From Lysobacteraceae bacterium (lineage in GTDB: Bacteria > Pseudomonadota > Gammaproteobacteria > Xanthomonadales > Xanthomonadaceae), in the NCBI GenBank assembly GCA_026005075.1, contig BPKJ01000005.1:186001-250000 (forward strand): a stretch of DNA of 64,000 bases, written 5' to 3'. Below the pieces are notes generated by a model. The model was given only the letters and a program-made list of their open reading frames with translations. It was not told the DNA's origin and did no database searches. Below are positions 33,617 through 44,615 of the stretch, in pieces (the stretch's first letter is position 1; the number at the start of each line of letters is the position of its first letter). The translations under genes were made by a program, and so were the position numbers.

Positions 33617-35257
33617 TCAGAGCGCGGCAGAGCGCTGCTGGATCTCGCGGTTGAGGATGCGGTCGTTGTCGGAGTAGTCGATCGGAACCTCGATGAGATC
33701 GAAACCGGGTTCGTGCAGGCAACGCCGCAGCAGCGGCTCGAGCTCGGCCGCACTGCCTGGCCGATGTCCGCGGGCACCGTAGCTCTCTGCATAGCGCACG
33801 AAATCCGGGTTGCCCATGTCCATGCCGAAGCTGGGGAACTCCATGTTTGCCTGCTTCCACTTGATCATGCCAAAGGCATCGTCGCGCACCACGATCATGG
33901 TCAGGTTCAGTCCGAGGCGGACCGCGGTCTCGATCTCCTGGGAGTTCATCATGAAGCCGCCGTCGCCGGCGAGGGCGACCACGTTGCGGTCCGGGAAGAC
34001 CAGCTTGGCGGCGATCGCGGAGGGCAGGCCGGCGCCCATCGTCGCCAGTGCGTTGTCCAGAAGCAGCGTGTTGGGTTCCCGACAGCGGTAGTAGCGCGCG
34101 AACCAGATCTTGTACATCCCGTTGTCCAGGCACAGGATGTCGCGCGGCCCGAGAACCCTGCGCAGATCGGCGACGAGGCGCTGGGGGTAGATCGGAAAAC
34201 GTTCGTCGTCCGCGCCCTCCGCAAGATGCTCGAGCATGGCGGCGCGGACCCGGTCGAAGAAGCCGAAATCCCAGTGCGACTGGGGCTCCAGTCGCTGTTT
34301 CATCCGCCAGACCGAGTTGGCGATGTCGCCCACGACCTCGATCTGCGGGAAATACACGGTGTCCACCTCGGCGCCGAAGTAGTTGACGTGGATGACCGTA
34401 CGCAGGCCCTTGCGCATGAAGAAGGGCGGCTTCTCGATGACGTCGTGGCCGACGTTGATGATGCAGTCGGCCTCGTCGATCGCGCGGTGCACGAAGTCAC
34501 CGGAGGAGAGTGCGGCATTGCCGAGCCAGAGCGGGTGGGTCTCGTCGACCACGCCCTTGCCCATCTGCGTGGTGAAGAAGGGGATGCCCAGCTTGTCCAC
34601 GAACTCGCGCAACATCCTCGCCGTGGTCTTGCGGTTGGCGCCCGCACCCACCATGAGCAGAGGCCGGCGCGCGTTGCCGATGGCGTCCACCGCCCACGAG
34701 ATGGCCTTGTCGTCGGCGACCGGTCGGCGTGAGTGGGCCTTGGGGATCAGCATCGCATCGCTCTCCTCGTCCGCGATGTCCTCGGGGAGCTCGAGGTGCA
34801 CCGCCCCGGGACGCTCCTCCTCGGCCCGCCGGAACGCCTCCCTCACCCGCGCCGGGATGTTGTCGGCGGAGACGATCTGGCGGGTGTACTTGGTCAGCGG
34901 CTTCATCATGTCGACGATGTCGACGATCTGGAAATGCCCCTGCTTGCTGGCCTTGACCGGCTTCTGCCCGGTGAGCATCAGCATCGGCATGGCACCGAGC
35001 TGGGCGTAGGCCGCGGCGGTGACGAAGTTGGTGGCGCCGGGACCGAGCGTGGCCAGGCAGACCCCGGCGCGTCCGGTAAGCCGGCCGTGGGTGGCGGCCA
35101 TGAACCCGGCCGCCTGCTCGTGGCGGGTGAGGATGAGCCGGATCCCCGAGGTGCGGAGGGATTCGAGGAAATCGAGGTTCTCCTCGCCGGGAATGCCGTA
35201 GATGTACTCGACGCCCTCGGCCTCGAGGGCACGAACGAACAGGTCGGATGCTTTCAT
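33617..35257 (-). CDS. Thiamine-diphosphate enzyme, acetolactate synthase large-subunit-like
   Basis: 546 residues with the three domains of the acetolactate synthase/benzoylformate decarboxylase family. The catalytic glutamate is in '[12 protein letters not shown]' near residue 47, and the ThDP-Mg motif begins '[10 protein letters not shown]' near 430. No small regulatory subunit gene is beside it, and it sits between xseA and an aldehyde dehydrogenase rather than in an ilv operon, so a catabolic or specialised decarboxylase/carboligase is more likely than branched-chain amino acid synthesis. ATG 35257 overlaps the xseA stop by four bases. Confidence 0.88.
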   Translation of the reverse strand: MKASDLFVRALEAEGVEYIYGIPGEENLDFLESLRTSGIRLILTRHEQAAGFMAATHGRLTGRAGVCLATLGPGATNFVTAAAYAQLGAMPMLMLTGQKPVKASKQGHFQIVDIVDMMKPLTKYTRQIVSADNIPARVREAFRRAEEERPGAVHLELPEDIADEESDAMLIPKAHSRRPVADDKAISWAVDAIGNARRPLLMVGAGANRKTTARMLREFVDKLGIPFFTTQMGKGVVDETHPLWLGNAALSSGDFVHRAIDEADCIINVGHDVIEKPPFFMRKGLRTVIHVNYFGAEVDTVYFPQIEVVGDIANSVWRMKQRLEPQSHWDFGFFDRVRAAMLEHLAEGADDERFPIYPQRLVADLRRVLGPRDILCLDNGMYKIWFARYYRCREPNTLLLDNALATMGAGLPSAIAAKLVFPDRNVVALAGDGGFMMNSQEIETAVRLGLNLTMIVVRDDAFGMIKWKQANMEFPSFGMDMGNPDFVRYAESYGARGHRPGSAAELEPLLRRCLHEPGFDLIEVPIDYSDNDRILNREIQQRSAAL

Positions 35258-36633
35258 GACGGGCCCTCCTTCGGGCCGGGCGGCACCGGTTGCGCCGGTG
35301 CGTTGCGTGGCGCTTCCAGCCAGAACGCGCCCTCGGCGACCCGGGCGTGGATGCGGTCGCCGGGCCGTACCTGCGCCGGCGAGCGGACGATCTCCCCGTC
35401 CCGGCGCAGCACGGCATAGCCGCGTTCCAGTGTACGCAGCGGGCTGACCGCCTCGAGGGTGCGCGCCAGCTGGGCGAGCTGGCTGGCGCGTTGGGCCAGC
35501 GTGCGCACGAGGGCGGCCTGCAGCCGGCGCCGGGCGGGAAGGAGACGCTGGCGGATCGCGTCCAGCCGTCGCCAGGGATGCTGGGCACGCAGGCGCGCAC
35601 GGGCGTGGTGCAGGTGCCAGCGTCGCAGCTGCAGTGCCTGCTGCATCGCGGCCGCAAGCCGCTGATGGCCCGCATCGAGCCGCTCGTGCATCCGCTTCAG
35701 CCGCCGCTGCGGCTGCTGGGCCTCCAGCCTGCGCAGCAGTCCGTCCAGGCCCTGGGCCTTGCGCAGCAGGACGCGCCGGATGGCCTGATGCAGGCGACCG
35801 CGGTCCGCGTGCAGCCTGCGGGCGAGCTCGGCGCCGTCCGGGGTGAGCGCCTCGGCGGCCGCGGAAGGCGTGGGGCAGCGCAGGTCGGCAACGAAGTCGG
35901 TGATGCTGAAGTCGACCTCGTGGCCGACGGCGCTCACGGTGAAACTGCGGCAGGCCGCGACGGCACGGGCGAGGGCCTCGTCGTTGAACGCCGCGAGGTC
36001 CTCCAGCGAGCCGCCGCCACGGGTCAGGAGCAGGGCGTCGTAGCGGCCGCTGGCGTCGGCGCGCTGCAGCATGCGGGTGATCGCGGCGGGCGCCTCGCTG
36101 CCTTGCACCGGCACCGGAAGCAGCTCGACCTCGAGCAGGCGAAAGCGGCGTCGGATCACGCTCAGGACGTCATGCACCGCAGCCCCGGTCGGCGAGGTCA
36201 GCACGGCGATGCGGGCAATCCTCGCCGGCCTTGGTTTCTTGCGCTCGAGGGCGAACAGGCCCTCGGCCTCGAGCCGCGCCTTGAGCGCCTCGAACGCGAT
36301 CCGCAGCGCGCCCTCGCCCGCCGGCTCGACGTGGTCGAGGAGGAGCTGGTAGTCACCGCGGGGCTCGTAGAGCGAGAGCTTGCCGCGCACGACCACGTCC
36401 ATGCCGTTCTCGGGACGGAACCGGAGCCACTGCGAGCGTGGGCGGAACAGGGCACAACGCACCTGCGCGTGGGGGTCCTTGAGGGTGAAGTAGAGATGGC
36501 CGGATGCCGGGCGGGCGAGGTTGCTGATTTCGCCGCGGACCTCCACGAGAGGAAAGCTCTCCTCCAGCAGCGAACGGGCCAGGGTGTTGAGCTGGCTCGG
36601 CGAGAGGATGCGCGGGGGAGCAGGATCAGTCAT
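35254..36633 (-). CDS. xseA: Exodeoxyribonuclease VII large subunit
   Basis: 459 residues. N-terminal OB fold (about 15-110, with '[20 protein letters not shown]'), a nuclease domain with '[14 protein letters not shown]', 'RGGGSLEDL' and '[15 protein letters not shown]', then a long coiled coil (about 265-400) and a C-terminal 'LERGYAVLR' segment. ExoVII degrades single-stranded DNA from both ends together with XseB, which is not in the window. Start ATG 36633 gives the usual short N-terminus. Confidence 0.96.
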   Translation of the reverse strand: MTDPAPPRILSPSQLNTLARSLLEESFPLVEVRGEISNLARPASGHLYFTLKDPHAQVRCALFRPRSQWLRFRPENGMDVVVRGKLSLYEPRGDYQLLLDHVEPAGEGALRIAFEALKARLEAEGLFALERKKPRPARIARIAVLTSPTGAAVHDVLSVIRRRFRLLEVELLPVPVQGSEAPAAITRMLQRADASGRYDALLLTRGGGSLEDLAAFNDEALARAVAACRSFTVSAVGHEVDFSITDFVADLRCPTPSAAAEALTPDGAELARRLHADRGRLHQAIRRVLLRKAQGLDGLLRRLEAQQPQRRLKRMHERLDAGHQRLAAAMQQALQLRRWHLHHARARLRAQHPWRRLDAIRQRLLPARRRLQAALVRTLAQRASQLAQLARTLEAVSPLRTLERGYAVLRRDGEIVRSPAQVRPGDRIHARVAEGAFWLEAPRNAPAQPVPPGPKEGPS

Positions 36634-36702
36634 CGGCGGCCCCTGCCGCGGTCGACCGAAAGGCCGCGGCCGCGGCGCCACGCCGGCGGGACGACCGCGC
36701 CG

Positions 36703-39700
36703 TCATGGCGCCTTGAGTACATCGTGGTTCTCGGGCTGCTGCTCCCAGATCCGGTTGGGACGGAAGGGCAGGGGCCGGGTTTCGATGCCACGCGGCCCGT
36801 CGACCTGGTCGGAGACGGTCCAGATGCTGCCGTCCGGGTTCATGTACAGGCGGCGCATCTCCTCGGCATTGAACGGGCGTGAACCGACCCGTCCCAGCAC
36901 GGCGATCTGGCCGCCGCTCTCGTCCACCGCGCGGTCGCGCTCGAGCGGGCGGGTCAGCGAGAGTGCCGGTTTGCGGGTCGGCCAGCTGGCCACCAGCACG
37001 GGCCGGGGCTCGGCGGCGAACCCGTAGAAGTTCGGCTGGGTATCCGGGGCGGTGAGCTGCACGACCTTCAGTCCGCCACGGCCGTCCGCGACATACAGGA
37101 ACGGCGAGGCATTGGTCGAGGCGACGATCACGTCGCGGGCATCGACGATGGCGCCGCCGCCGTCGAACATCAGGTAGAGCGTCGGCCGGTCGGGGCGCGT
37201 GACATCGACGATGGCAACCCCCTCGCTGCCGTTGGCGACGTAGGCGTAGGTGCGGGCCACATGCAGCCTGCCGGCCTCGCGCAGCGGCACCAGCGCATCC
37301 TCGACCAGGTGCGCGCGCTCGGGGTGGGTCACGTCGATGACCTCGAGTCCGCGGGCGCTGGTCACGAAGGCATAGCGGAACTGCACCTGCACCGCCCGCG
37401 GGTCCCGCACTGGAACGACGCCGAGCAATCTGGGATGCAGCGGATCGTCCATGTCCAGAACCACCACGCCTTTCGGCGTCGAGGCGTAGAACCAGCGGCC
37501 GGCGATGGCGAGGTGACGCACGCCGTCGAGCACGCCGTCGGGGTTCCAGGTCATCGCCCGCTCGAGGAAGTTGTTGCGCGGCTCGCCATCGACGAGGGTG
37601 TCGACATTGACCGCAATCAGCCCTTCCTCGGCATCGGTGATGAAGGCGTAGTGGTAGATCGGATGGAAGGGCTGCTCGAGGTTGACCTCACGCATCAGCG
37701 TGCCCTGGTTGCGCGCCGGGGCGATGGGCTGGGTGGTCGGCAGCACCACGCAGGTGGCATTGCGGGTCTTGACGTGCGTGTCATGGCCGAGGCGGGAGAA
37801 GGGCGCGGTGACGAAGCGCTGCGAGAAGCCCTTGTTGGCCACACTGGCGATGTCGTACACGCGCATGCCCTGGCGTCCCTCGGCGACGAACAGGTATTCG
37901 CCACGGTGCTGAAGGCATCCGACCGCGTCGCCGGCGCGGTGCCGGTAGCCGGTGGGCAGCCGCCGGCCGCGTGCTTCATGCTCGCGGTAGCGGTCCGGAT
38001 AGGCGTAGCGGTGCAGGTAGCTGCCGATCACCGCCTGCGGCTCGTCCCATTCGGTGACCGGGACGGCGCTGATCTCGCCCTCCCCGCCGACCCAGGCGTT
38101 GTAGCCGAGGAAGTCGACGAAGCGCGTGCCCTGCAGCAGCAGCTGGGCCATGATCGCGTTGTTGTCGTTCTCCTTCGACAGATGGCAGTCGGTGCACTGC
38201 TTGGTCTCGCCACGCCGCTCGGTGTGCGGGTAGTGCGGCGCGAAGGCCTGCGAGGAGAACCCGCTCGCCGCAATCGGCGGCTGCTGGATGTAGATGCGCT
38301 CGCGGTTGCTGTTGGTGGAGGACAGCACCAGCGCGGAGGACGAGCGCACCGGCGCGATGCGGTTGCCCTTGATCTCGCCGTGGATGCCGAGCTGGAACAT
38401 GTCGTCCCTGGCCACCTGGGGGTTGTAGGTGGCGTAGTTGCGCGTCTTGCCACCCTCGTAGTGGTGGCGCTCGGTCTTCCAGTTGGCCTGGATCGGCAGG
38501 TGGCAGCCGCCGCAGCTCGTGGTCCACGAGGTGTGGCAGGTGTAGCACAGCATCCGGTCCTCGCCGTGCGCGCGCTGCTCCTTGGGCACCTGCTGCCCGA
38601 ACTCGAGGGTGCGTGTGTTGCGGGACATGGTGTGTGCACGGTCGGCCTTGACGTTGTAGGCCGCGGCAGCGCGGTCCGAGACGTTCTTGAGCAGGCTGAT
38701 CTCCCATTCCAGGCCCTCGACCACGGCCGAGCGCTGGATCAGCCTGCCGTCGATCCACTCGAAACGGCGCTTGCCGTCGGGATTGCGGATCAGCGCGAGG
38801 TTGCGTCCCGCCTTGGAGGCCATCGGTCCGCTGGTGCGCAGCGTCGGGTAGGCGTCCGCGGTGCCATGGCAGTCCTGGCACATGATCTCCACGCCCGCCA
38901 TGACCTCGCCGACGATGTGGCCGTTGGAATGCGCGTCCTGCTGGAAGTGGCAGTCGACGCACTGCATGCCCACGTCGACGTGGATCGAGGACATGTGCAC
39001 GGCTTTCTCGAAACGCTTCGGATCATCGGCGGCGATCCGCTTGCCGTCCTTGTCGAGCAGGTTGCCCTTGCGGTCGCGCTTGAACACGGCGCGGAAGTTC
39101 CAGCCATGGCCGTGGTAGTCGGCAAACTGGGTCGCCGTCATCTGCGGGTTGCGCTCGGCCACGCTCTTGAGGAAGTCGGGGTCGGCCCAGCGACCGCGGA
39201 TGGCCGCCTCCTCGGGGTTGCGGTCGTTGATGGCGCGGATCTGCGCGTCGGTGGGGTGGAACGCCTCCTTCGGGAACATCGCGGGTGCGTCCGGCTCGTA
39301 GTCCCACATGATGTAGCCCAGCATGGTGTTGATGAACATGTTGGGCTGGTGCATGTGGCAGACCATGCACTGGCTGCTCGGAATCTGCCGGGTGAACTCG
39401 TGGCGCAGCGGGTGCCCGGGCTCGTTGCGCGGTATGGTCGGGTCGGCCTGCTGGGTGAAGCCCTCGTTGCCGAAACGGGCGTACTGCAGCGAGTGCCGCG
39501 GGTCGCGGTCGTTGGCGTAGATCACGTGGCAGGCGGTGCAGCCCGAGGAGCGGAAATCGCCGGGATTGTCGTTGGTGCCGAGGAACCAGAGGTGCGGATC
39601 GTTGAGCCGGGTCTTGGTGATGTTGATCACCGGCACCGCGATCCGGGCGCCGGTACCGGGACCACGGTTGGACTGGCGGATGTCGGGGCGACCGGGCTCC

Positions 39701-40629
39701 TCGAGACGCTGGATCTGACCCAGGGCGTTGGGCAGGCCGGTTTCCGGGAAGGTCGTGTTGATGTTGCGGCCGCCGCGCTCGAAGACGCGGAAGATGTCGG
39801 CCGGCGGAATCACTTCCCAGGCAGGCAGCGGGTAGAGTACGGGAAGGATGCCGCGCCGCTTCATGTCCTCGGTCACCTCGACCGGGTTGTGGATCGCGCC
39901 CCAGCGTCCGTCGCGGTCGTAGTACTCGCCCAGGATGTAGCGCTTGTAGGGCAGGATGCCGTTGTTGTAGCTGGCCCCGCCCCAGAGCATCGCCGAGGTC
40001 GCCATCAGGCTGGTGCGGGTGGCGTCGACGATGGGCTTGTGGCAGGCGCCGCAGGCCTCGCCGGCCACGCGCAGGTCACCGGGATTGATGAAACGGATGA
40101 ACTCGGGCGATTCCTGGTTGAGGTGGGTGTAGCTTCCCTCCGGGTTGCGGGAGGCCGGGTACAGCCAGCGCTCCGGAAAGCGGGGGAGGACGTGGGCCTG
40201 TTCCATGGCCGCCATGTACTCGGCCGAATAGGGCACCTCGACATGCGGCGCCTCGTGGGCCTCGTAGTCGCTCTTGAGCAGCGGGTTGATCGGGCCGATG
40301 GGGGCGCGCTGGAAATGCTGTCCCGATGCGGGGGAGAACACGCTGGCGTTGCCGCCATGGCAGTCGGTGCAGCCCAGCACCACGGCGGGGTTGCGGTGCA
40401 TGGTCTTCTGGTCGGTTGCGGTATGGCAACTGACGCATCCTGCGGACTTGGCCTCGGCCTCGGCCGCGGTCTGCCACGCCGGAGCCGGCGGATGGGTGGT
40501 GTAACTGCGCTCGACCGGCTTGTCCTCGGCGGCAAGCCCGAGGCCCGGCAGCATCAGGAGCGCGAGCAGGGCGGCGAGAATGCGGTCGGCCGTGGGCTTC
40601 GCGATCGGGTGTGGATGGGTCGCCTGCAT
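36703..40629 (-). CDS. Exported decaheme c-type cytochrome with C-terminal LVIVD-type beta propeller
   Basis: 1308 residues. A signal peptide (cut near residue 34, GLA-AED) exports the protein. Ten CXXCH haem-binding motifs lie between about residues 65 and 815: CVSCH, CTDCH, CGACH, CTACH, CMVCH, CVDCH, CQDCH, CYTCH, CGGCH and CTDCH. From about residue 900 to 1210 a propeller of repeats such as '[16 protein letters not shown]' and '[16 protein letters not shown]' follows, of the LVIVD kind. The join suggests an envelope or cell-surface electron carrier with a binding propeller. It is the last gene of the cluster, 11 bases after the beta-barrel gene. Substrate and final location are inferred. 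Confidence 0.9.
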   Translation of the reverse strand: MQATHPHPIAKPTADRILAALLALLMLPGLGLAAEDKPVERSYTTHPPAPAWQTAAEAEAKSAGCVSCHTATDQKTMHRNPAVVLGCTDCHGGNASVFSPASGQHFQRAPIGPINPLLKSDYEAHEAPHVEVPYSAEYMAAMEQAHVLPRFPERWLYPASRNPEGSYTHLNQESPEFIRFINPGDLRVAGEACGACHKPIVDATRTSLMATSAMLWGGASYNNGILPYKRYILGEYYDRDGRWGAIHNPVEVTEDMKRRGILPVLYPLPAWEVIPPADIFRVFERGGRNINTTFPETGLPNALGQIQRLEEPGRPDIRQSNRGPGTGARIAVPVINITKTRLNDPHLWFLGTNDNPGDFRSSGCTACHVIYANDRDPRHSLQYARFGNEGFTQQADPTIPRNEPGHPLRHEFTRQIPSSQCMVCHMHQPNMFINTMLGYIMWDYEPDAPAMFPKEAFHPTDAQIRAINDRNPEEAAIRGRWADPDFLKSVAERNPQMTATQFADYHGHGWNFRAVFKRDRKGNLLDKDGKRIAADDPKRFEKAVHMSSIHVDVGMQCVDCHFQQDAHSNGHIVGEVMAGVEIMCQDCHGTADAYPTLRTSGPMASKAGRNLALIRNPDGKRRFEWIDGRLIQRSAVVEGLEWEISLLKNVSDRAAAAYNVKADRAHTMSRNTRTLEFGQQVPKEQRAHGEDRMLCYTCHTSWTTSCGGCHLPIQANWKTERHHYEGGKTRNYATYNPQVARDDMFQLGIHGEIKGNRIAPVRSSSALVLSSTNSNRERIYIQQPPIAASGFSSQAFAPHYPHTERRGETKQCTDCHLSKENDNNAIMAQLLLQGTRFVDFLGYNAWVGGEGEISAVPVTEWDEPQAVIGSYLHRYAYPDRYREHEARGRRLPTGYRHRAGDAVGCLQHRGEYLFVAEGRQGMRVYDIASVANKGFSQRFVTAPFSRLGHDTHVKTRNATCVVLPTTQPIAPARNQGTLMREVNLEQPFHPIYHYAFITDAEEGLIAVNVDTLVDGEPRNNFLERAMTWNPDGVLDGVRHLAIAGRWFYASTPKGVVVLDMDDPLHPRLLGVVPVRDPRAVQVQFRYAFVTSARGLEVIDVTHPERAHLVEDALVPLREAGRLHVARTYAYVANGSEGVAIVDVTRPDRPTLYLMFDGGGAIVDARDVIVASTNASPFLYVADGRGGLKVVQLTAPDTQPNFYGFAAEPRPVLVASWPTRKPALSLTRPLERDRAVDESGGQIAVLGRVGSRPFNAEEMRRLYMNPDGSIWTVSDQVDGPRGIETRPLPFRPNRIWEQQPENHDVLKAP

Positions 40630-40640
40630 CGTCGTGCCCC

Positions 40641-42476
40641 CTAGAACGTGAAGACCAGGTTCGCGAGAACCGAGTAGTAGACGTCGTCATCGCCGTACAG
40701 GTCGGCCAGTCCCTGGCCGGGGACGAGCGCGGCTGCGGAAAGACGGACGATGGCGTTCTGGGTCATGAACGGGCGCCAGATCCACGCCACCGACAGGTCG
40801 GTGCCGATCTCGCGCCGGATCGGCGCCTGGTTGCGCGCCAGTTCCAGCGAGGAGGTGTCGTCGAACCACAGCTGGTTGAGGTTGACCGAGACCCTCGACT
40901 GCGGGGTGAGATCGAAGTCCGCGCCAAGACCGAGCAGGCGCAGGCCCGGTCCGTCGAAGTTGCTCTGTCCGAGTTCCTTGGACGAGCGCAGCGAGGGGAT
41001 CATGGCGTTGCGCCCGGCCAGCGCCACGCCACCGCCGCCGATCAGGGGCATGTTCTGGCGGATCCAGTAGCTGGTGTCGGCACCGGCAAAGATCGGGTTC
41101 TCGAAGATCGCGTCGAAGCCGTTGGATTCGTCGTCGAAGGGATCGCGGTCGCCCGAGGCCCAGGCCAGCGAGAGGCGGGTCCGGATCCAGTCGAAGTCAT
41201 AGCCGGCCTCGGCGGCGAAAAAACCTGCCGAGATGTCGTTCTCGCGGCGGACGAACACCGCATCGTTGCGGCCCAGCGCGTAGTACGCGGATACGGTCAG
41301 GTTGAGGCGGCCGAAATGGCCGTCGCCGTTGTAGCCGAGGTAGGTGACGTCGTACTCGCGCGGGCGTTCGATGCCGAGCGATGCCGGGCGTGCGATGAAG
41401 CCGTTCTCGTCGAAGAAGAACGCCGACTCGCGGTTGCGGTTGTGGACGATGGTCGCCTGCGAGATGAACCCGAGGCGGGGCCAGTCCTGGTAGTAGAGAT
41501 TGGCGACCAGGATGTCGTCGTCCCGAAGACCCTCGAAGACGTCGTTCAGGCCGCTGTTGGTGTCCTTCTCCACCCGGCGGAACCAGGCGAGGTTGTACTG
41601 CATGCGGTTGTTGTGGCGGTTGCCGAACAGGCGCACCCCGAACTGCAGGTCCTGGAACAGGAAGCCGCGGAAGTCGGTGGAGAACGGCTGGATGCCGATC
41701 CGGATCGAGTCGAAGTCGTAGCGGTCGGAGACGTCGCGCAAATGCTTGTCGTAGAAGAGCTCCTGCACGGCGACGAAGCCGTCGTCACGGGTGTTGCCCA
41801 GCCTTGGATCGATCTCGAGGGCGCGCACCTCGTCGACGTCCACGCGGTTGTACTGCCATGCGAGGGTGAGCCGGAACTCGTGCTCGGGCGGCTTGAAGAC
41901 CGTGTCGCCCTTGAACAGGATGATGCCGGTCAGAAAGGTCTGGACGAAGATGGTCTGGTCGATCCCGGAGAAGATGTCCAGCGCCCCGGGGTCCTGGCTG
42001 GATTGCGGTCCGACCGGGGTGGGGATGGATCGCGGCTCGATGATGGTGTCGGAGATGCCGAGCAGGGAGAGGAACCAGTCGTCCCCGTCCAGACCCGGGA
42101 TCCGCATCGGCTTGTCGCCCTTCCAGATGTTCTGGTTGTAGGGGTCGTACCAGGGGAACTCGAACCCCAGCGCTTCCATGATCCGCCAGCGGTCGGGCAG
42201 CGGGACGAAGTTGCCGACCGCGTCCACCGGCGCCGGATCGACCGCGTCCGGGTTCTGCGGGTCGGGTTCGCGGATGGGTTCGGGAACGGGGTGGCCCGGA
42301 CGCCGGCGCGGCAGGATCGCCTGGGTGGGGTCGTAGGCAAGACCCGGCACCATGGCGGCCCAACTCATCCAGATCGGGGCGGAGGGCGAGGGGGCCGGCT
42401 CCGGCGCCGCGACGGCGAGGAGCGGGGTGGCGGCAAGGGCGGCCTTCAGGGCGTGGCGCAGGATCGTGCTGTTCAT
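40641..42476 (-). CDS. Predicted outer-membrane beta-barrel protein
   Basis: 611 residues. A signal peptide (MNSTILRHALKAALAATPLL, cut after about residue 23) is followed by a Pro-rich stretch and then many alternating hydrophobic strands with aromatic belts, ending in the phenylalanine of 'LANLVFTF', the usual barrel end signal. I see no cysteine, so it lacks the N-terminal CXXC of MtrB. It recalls large DUF1302-type or alkane/porin-like barrels, but no family is certain. Its place between a haem-domain lipoprotein gene (1-base gap) and a decaheme cytochrome gene suggests a sheath or partner for the cytochrome. Confidence 0.8.
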   Translation of the reverse strand: MNSTILRHALKAALAATPLLAVAAPEPAPSPSAPIWMSWAAMVPGLAYDPTQAILPRRRPGHPVPEPIREPDPQNPDAVDPAPVDAVGNFVPLPDRWRIMEALGFEFPWYDPYNQNIWKGDKPMRIPGLDGDDWFLSLLGISDTIIEPRSIPTPVGPQSSQDPGALDIFSGIDQTIFVQTFLTGIILFKGDTVFKPPEHEFRLTLAWQYNRVDVDEVRALEIDPRLGNTRDDGFVAVQELFYDKHLRDVSDRYDFDSIRIGIQPFSTDFRGFLFQDLQFGVRLFGNRHNNRMQYNLAWFRRVEKDTNSGLNDVFEGLRDDDILVANLYYQDWPRLGFISQATIVHNRNRESAFFFDENGFIARPASLGIERPREYDVTYLGYNGDGHFGRLNLTVSAYYALGRNDAVFVRRENDISAGFFAAEAGYDFDWIRTRLSLAWASGDRDPFDDESNGFDAIFENPIFAGADTSYWIRQNMPLIGGGGVALAGRNAMIPSLRSSKELGQSNFDGPGLRLLGLGADFDLTPQSRVSVNLNQLWFDDTSSLELARNQAPIRREIGTDLSVAWIWRPFMTQNAIVRLSAAALVPGQGLADLYGDDDVYYSVLANLVFTF

Positions 42477-42477
42477 G

Positions 42478-44523
42478 TCACTTGCCCTCGCAGACGTTCT
42501 GCTGGTCCGAGCCGAGGAAGGGCGCCTGCGGGCACTGCACGTAGCGCAGCCGCGCGCCCCGCACCACCAGGTTGTCGGCCCTGATCTGCCTTGGTGCGTT
42601 GCCGATGCCCGTCCCCAGCCGCAGTCCGGCGTTGTGGACGCCAAGGAAGGAGATCATGTCGTCCTGGTCGATGCCGTCGCCGGAGACGCCGATGCCTCCC
42701 ACGAGCCGCTCGCCACGGTAGATCGGCACGCTGCCGGGAAAGATCTGGATGCCATTGGGAAGGCGCGCAAGACCGGTGCAGCTTCCCGGGGGCGGGTCGG
42801 GCAGGGGAACCGGCATTTCGGGCGTGGGGGCCGGGACCAGCAGCCCTCCCTCGAGGAAGACCGGCAGTCCGAGCTGGTTGATGTAGTGCGCCACGTGCAG
42901 TGCGAGCTGGTTGTAGACGAGGTCCAGCTGGATGCCGTCGTGGAAGGGGCTCCACTGCTCGAAGGGGCGGGAGAAGGGACCCGATTCCGGGCCGATGATG
43001 CCGTCGGGATAGAACGGTCGGGAAAGGTTGCCGCCGGCGCGGTCGCTGAACGCCACCGCGCCGTCGGCCAGCGCAGTGTCGCTGCCGACGAAGGCGCGGA
43101 CGCGCTGCACGTAGTCGCCGATGCGGACCCTGTCGACGACCTCGAGTGCGAGCCTCTCCGGGGCGTTCTCGTCCGGGAGCAGTGCCGCGGAGAAGTAGGC
43201 CACCTCCGCCCGCGAGGCGAGATCCTCGGCAGCATGGGGGCCGGAATAGAAGGCGGCGGTGCGGGCCTTCTGCAACGCGACATCGGTGCCGAACACGGGG
43301 GCGTCGCGGGTCCTGGCGAAGGCGAGCACGGTGCCGAGGGTATCGACGACGTGGATGCTGACCCTGGCCTGGCTGCCCTGCGGGCGACGGATCTGCGCGC
43401 GCGCGGCGTTGGCAACGGCCAGCGCCTCGTCGACGATGACCCTGGCCTCCTCGGCGGTCAGTCCGCCCTCGCCGTCGGTGGCGTCCCTGGGCGGGTAGCG
43501 GACCTGTCCTGCGGCATCGACCAGCACGAAGGCGTCCCGTCCGGGCCAGAAGAGGCTGTCCGGAACCACGCCCGAGGCGGCCGTGCCGAAGACCGTGCCG
43601 GCCTTGATCGTGCCGTCGGTGTAGGCAGGAACGGGGATGAAGCCGCCCCCGGTCGCCAGGTCGGCGGCGCTGCCCGCCCCGGCGCGCAGATCGCCGAAGC
43701 CGACATCGCTGAAGCGGAAGGTCTTGCCGTCGACGCTGATCCGATCGCCGCGCCGGTCGAGGGGGGCGGCGAAGCCGAAGGTGGCGGCGGTGGCGATGAG
43801 TTCGTCGAGGTCCTGGTCGAGGTCCGAGATCACCGGGTCGAGGCCGTAGTCGCCGTCTGCGGCCACGCCGACGCCCCCCACCGGCACGCCGTCCTTGTAC
43901 AGCGGAAAGCCGCCCGGATCGGCCGCGAGCCCAAGCGGGGAACGGTGCGGACCGGGGCCGGTCGCGGTCAGCGGCGAGCGCTGGGTGAGGTCGGAGCAGC
44001 TGAGCTGGCTGAACTGCACGCCGAACAGCGGGCCCGCGGGGGCGTTGAACTCTCCGGGGTTGAAATGCTCCTGCACGATCTGGCTGGCGGTGCGCGTGGA
44101 GAAGGCGTTGCCCTCGGAGGACAGGTAGGCTCCGGTGATGGCCTTGGCGATCGCCGCCAGCTCGCTGGGCACACGCAGGCCCTCCAGGCCTCCGCGCACG
44201 CCACGCTGGGTGCCGATGCGCACGGTGACCGGCGCGCCGTCGGTGCGGTACACGCCGAGCACGTTGCCGACGCGGTCGACCACCGCGATCACCGCGCCGA
44301 CGTTGCGCGCGCGCGCTTCGGCCACCGCCTGCGCGACGATCCGCCGGACCTCGTCCGCGCTCAGGAAGGAACTGGCGTTGTTGCAGTGGCCGCTGCAGCC
44401 CTGAGGCTCCTGCGGCGGTGGTGGCGCGGTGCCGACCGGGTCTGCGGAAGGGCTGCCACCGCTGCAGGCAGTGATGAGCGCGGCAGTGCACAGCGCCAGC
44501 GCGGCGCGTTGGACGATGGCCAT
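42478..44523 (-). CDS. Lipoprotein with tandem GlcG/HbpS-like (DUF336) domains
   Basis: 681 residues. A lipobox 'ALITACSGG' puts the lipid-modified cysteine at residue 20. Two repeats of the GlcG/HbpS fold are visible: one starts 'FLSADEVRRIVAQAVAEA' and 'VGAVIAVVDRVGNVLG', the second 'LTAEEARVIVDEALAVA' and 'VSIHVVDTLGTVLAFA'; each later has glycine-rich 'VGGVGVAADGD' / 'VGGIGVSGDGI'. HbpS binds haem and iron and senses redox stress; here haem binding is possible but unproven. GGGGAGGG precedes ATG 44523. Position within a cytochrome cluster supports a redox or haem role in the envelope. Confidence 0.82.
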   Translation of the reverse strand: MAIVQRAALALCTAALITACSGGSPSADPVGTAPPPPQEPQGCSGHCNNASSFLSADEVRRIVAQAVAEARARNVGAVIAVVDRVGNVLGVYRTDGAPVTVRIGTQRGVRGGLEGLRVPSELAAIAKAITGAYLSSEGNAFSTRTASQIVQEHFNPGEFNAPAGPLFGVQFSQLSCSDLTQRSPLTATGPGPHRSPLGLAADPGGFPLYKDGVPVGGVGVAADGDYGLDPVISDLDQDLDELIATAATFGFAAPLDRRGDRISVDGKTFRFSDVGFGDLRAGAGSAADLATGGGFIPVPAYTDGTIKAGTVFGTAASGVVPDSLFWPGRDAFVLVDAAGQVRYPPRDATDGEGGLTAEEARVIVDEALAVANAARAQIRRPQGSQARVSIHVVDTLGTVLAFARTRDAPVFGTDVALQKARTAAFYSGPHAAEDLASRAEVAYFSAALLPDENAPERLALEVVDRVRIGDYVQRVRAFVGSDTALADGAVAFSDRAGGNLSRPFYPDGIIGPESGPFSRPFEQWSPFHDGIQLDLVYNQLALHVAHYINQLGLPVFLEGGLLVPAPTPEMPVPLPDPPPGSCTGLARLPNGIQIFPGSVPIYRGERLVGGIGVSGDGIDQDDMISFLGVHNAGLRLGTGIGNAPRQIRADNLVVRGARLRYVQCPQAPFLGSDQQNVCEGK

Positions 44524-44615
44524 GGACGGAACCCTCCCCAAGGTTCGAATGGCAAGGCGCCCATTCAGCCTACCCCTTGCTGCAGGCGACGGAAACCCGC
44601 AAGGCGCGGAACGCT

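Noticed and set aside
33617-35257. True acetolactate synthase of isoleucine/valine synthesis (ilvB)
   Set aside because: No ilvN, ilvC or ilvD is near; the setting is xseA and an aldehyde dehydrogenase.
37261-40644. Open frame of about 1127 codons opposite the decaheme-propeller gene
   Set aside because: The minus strand holds ten CXXCH motifs and a signal peptide; the plus frame is a GC-skew shadow.
36703-42476. Classical MtrA-MtrB conduit
   Set aside because: The barrel has no N-terminal CXXC, and the decaheme protein is four times longer than MtrA and carries a propeller.
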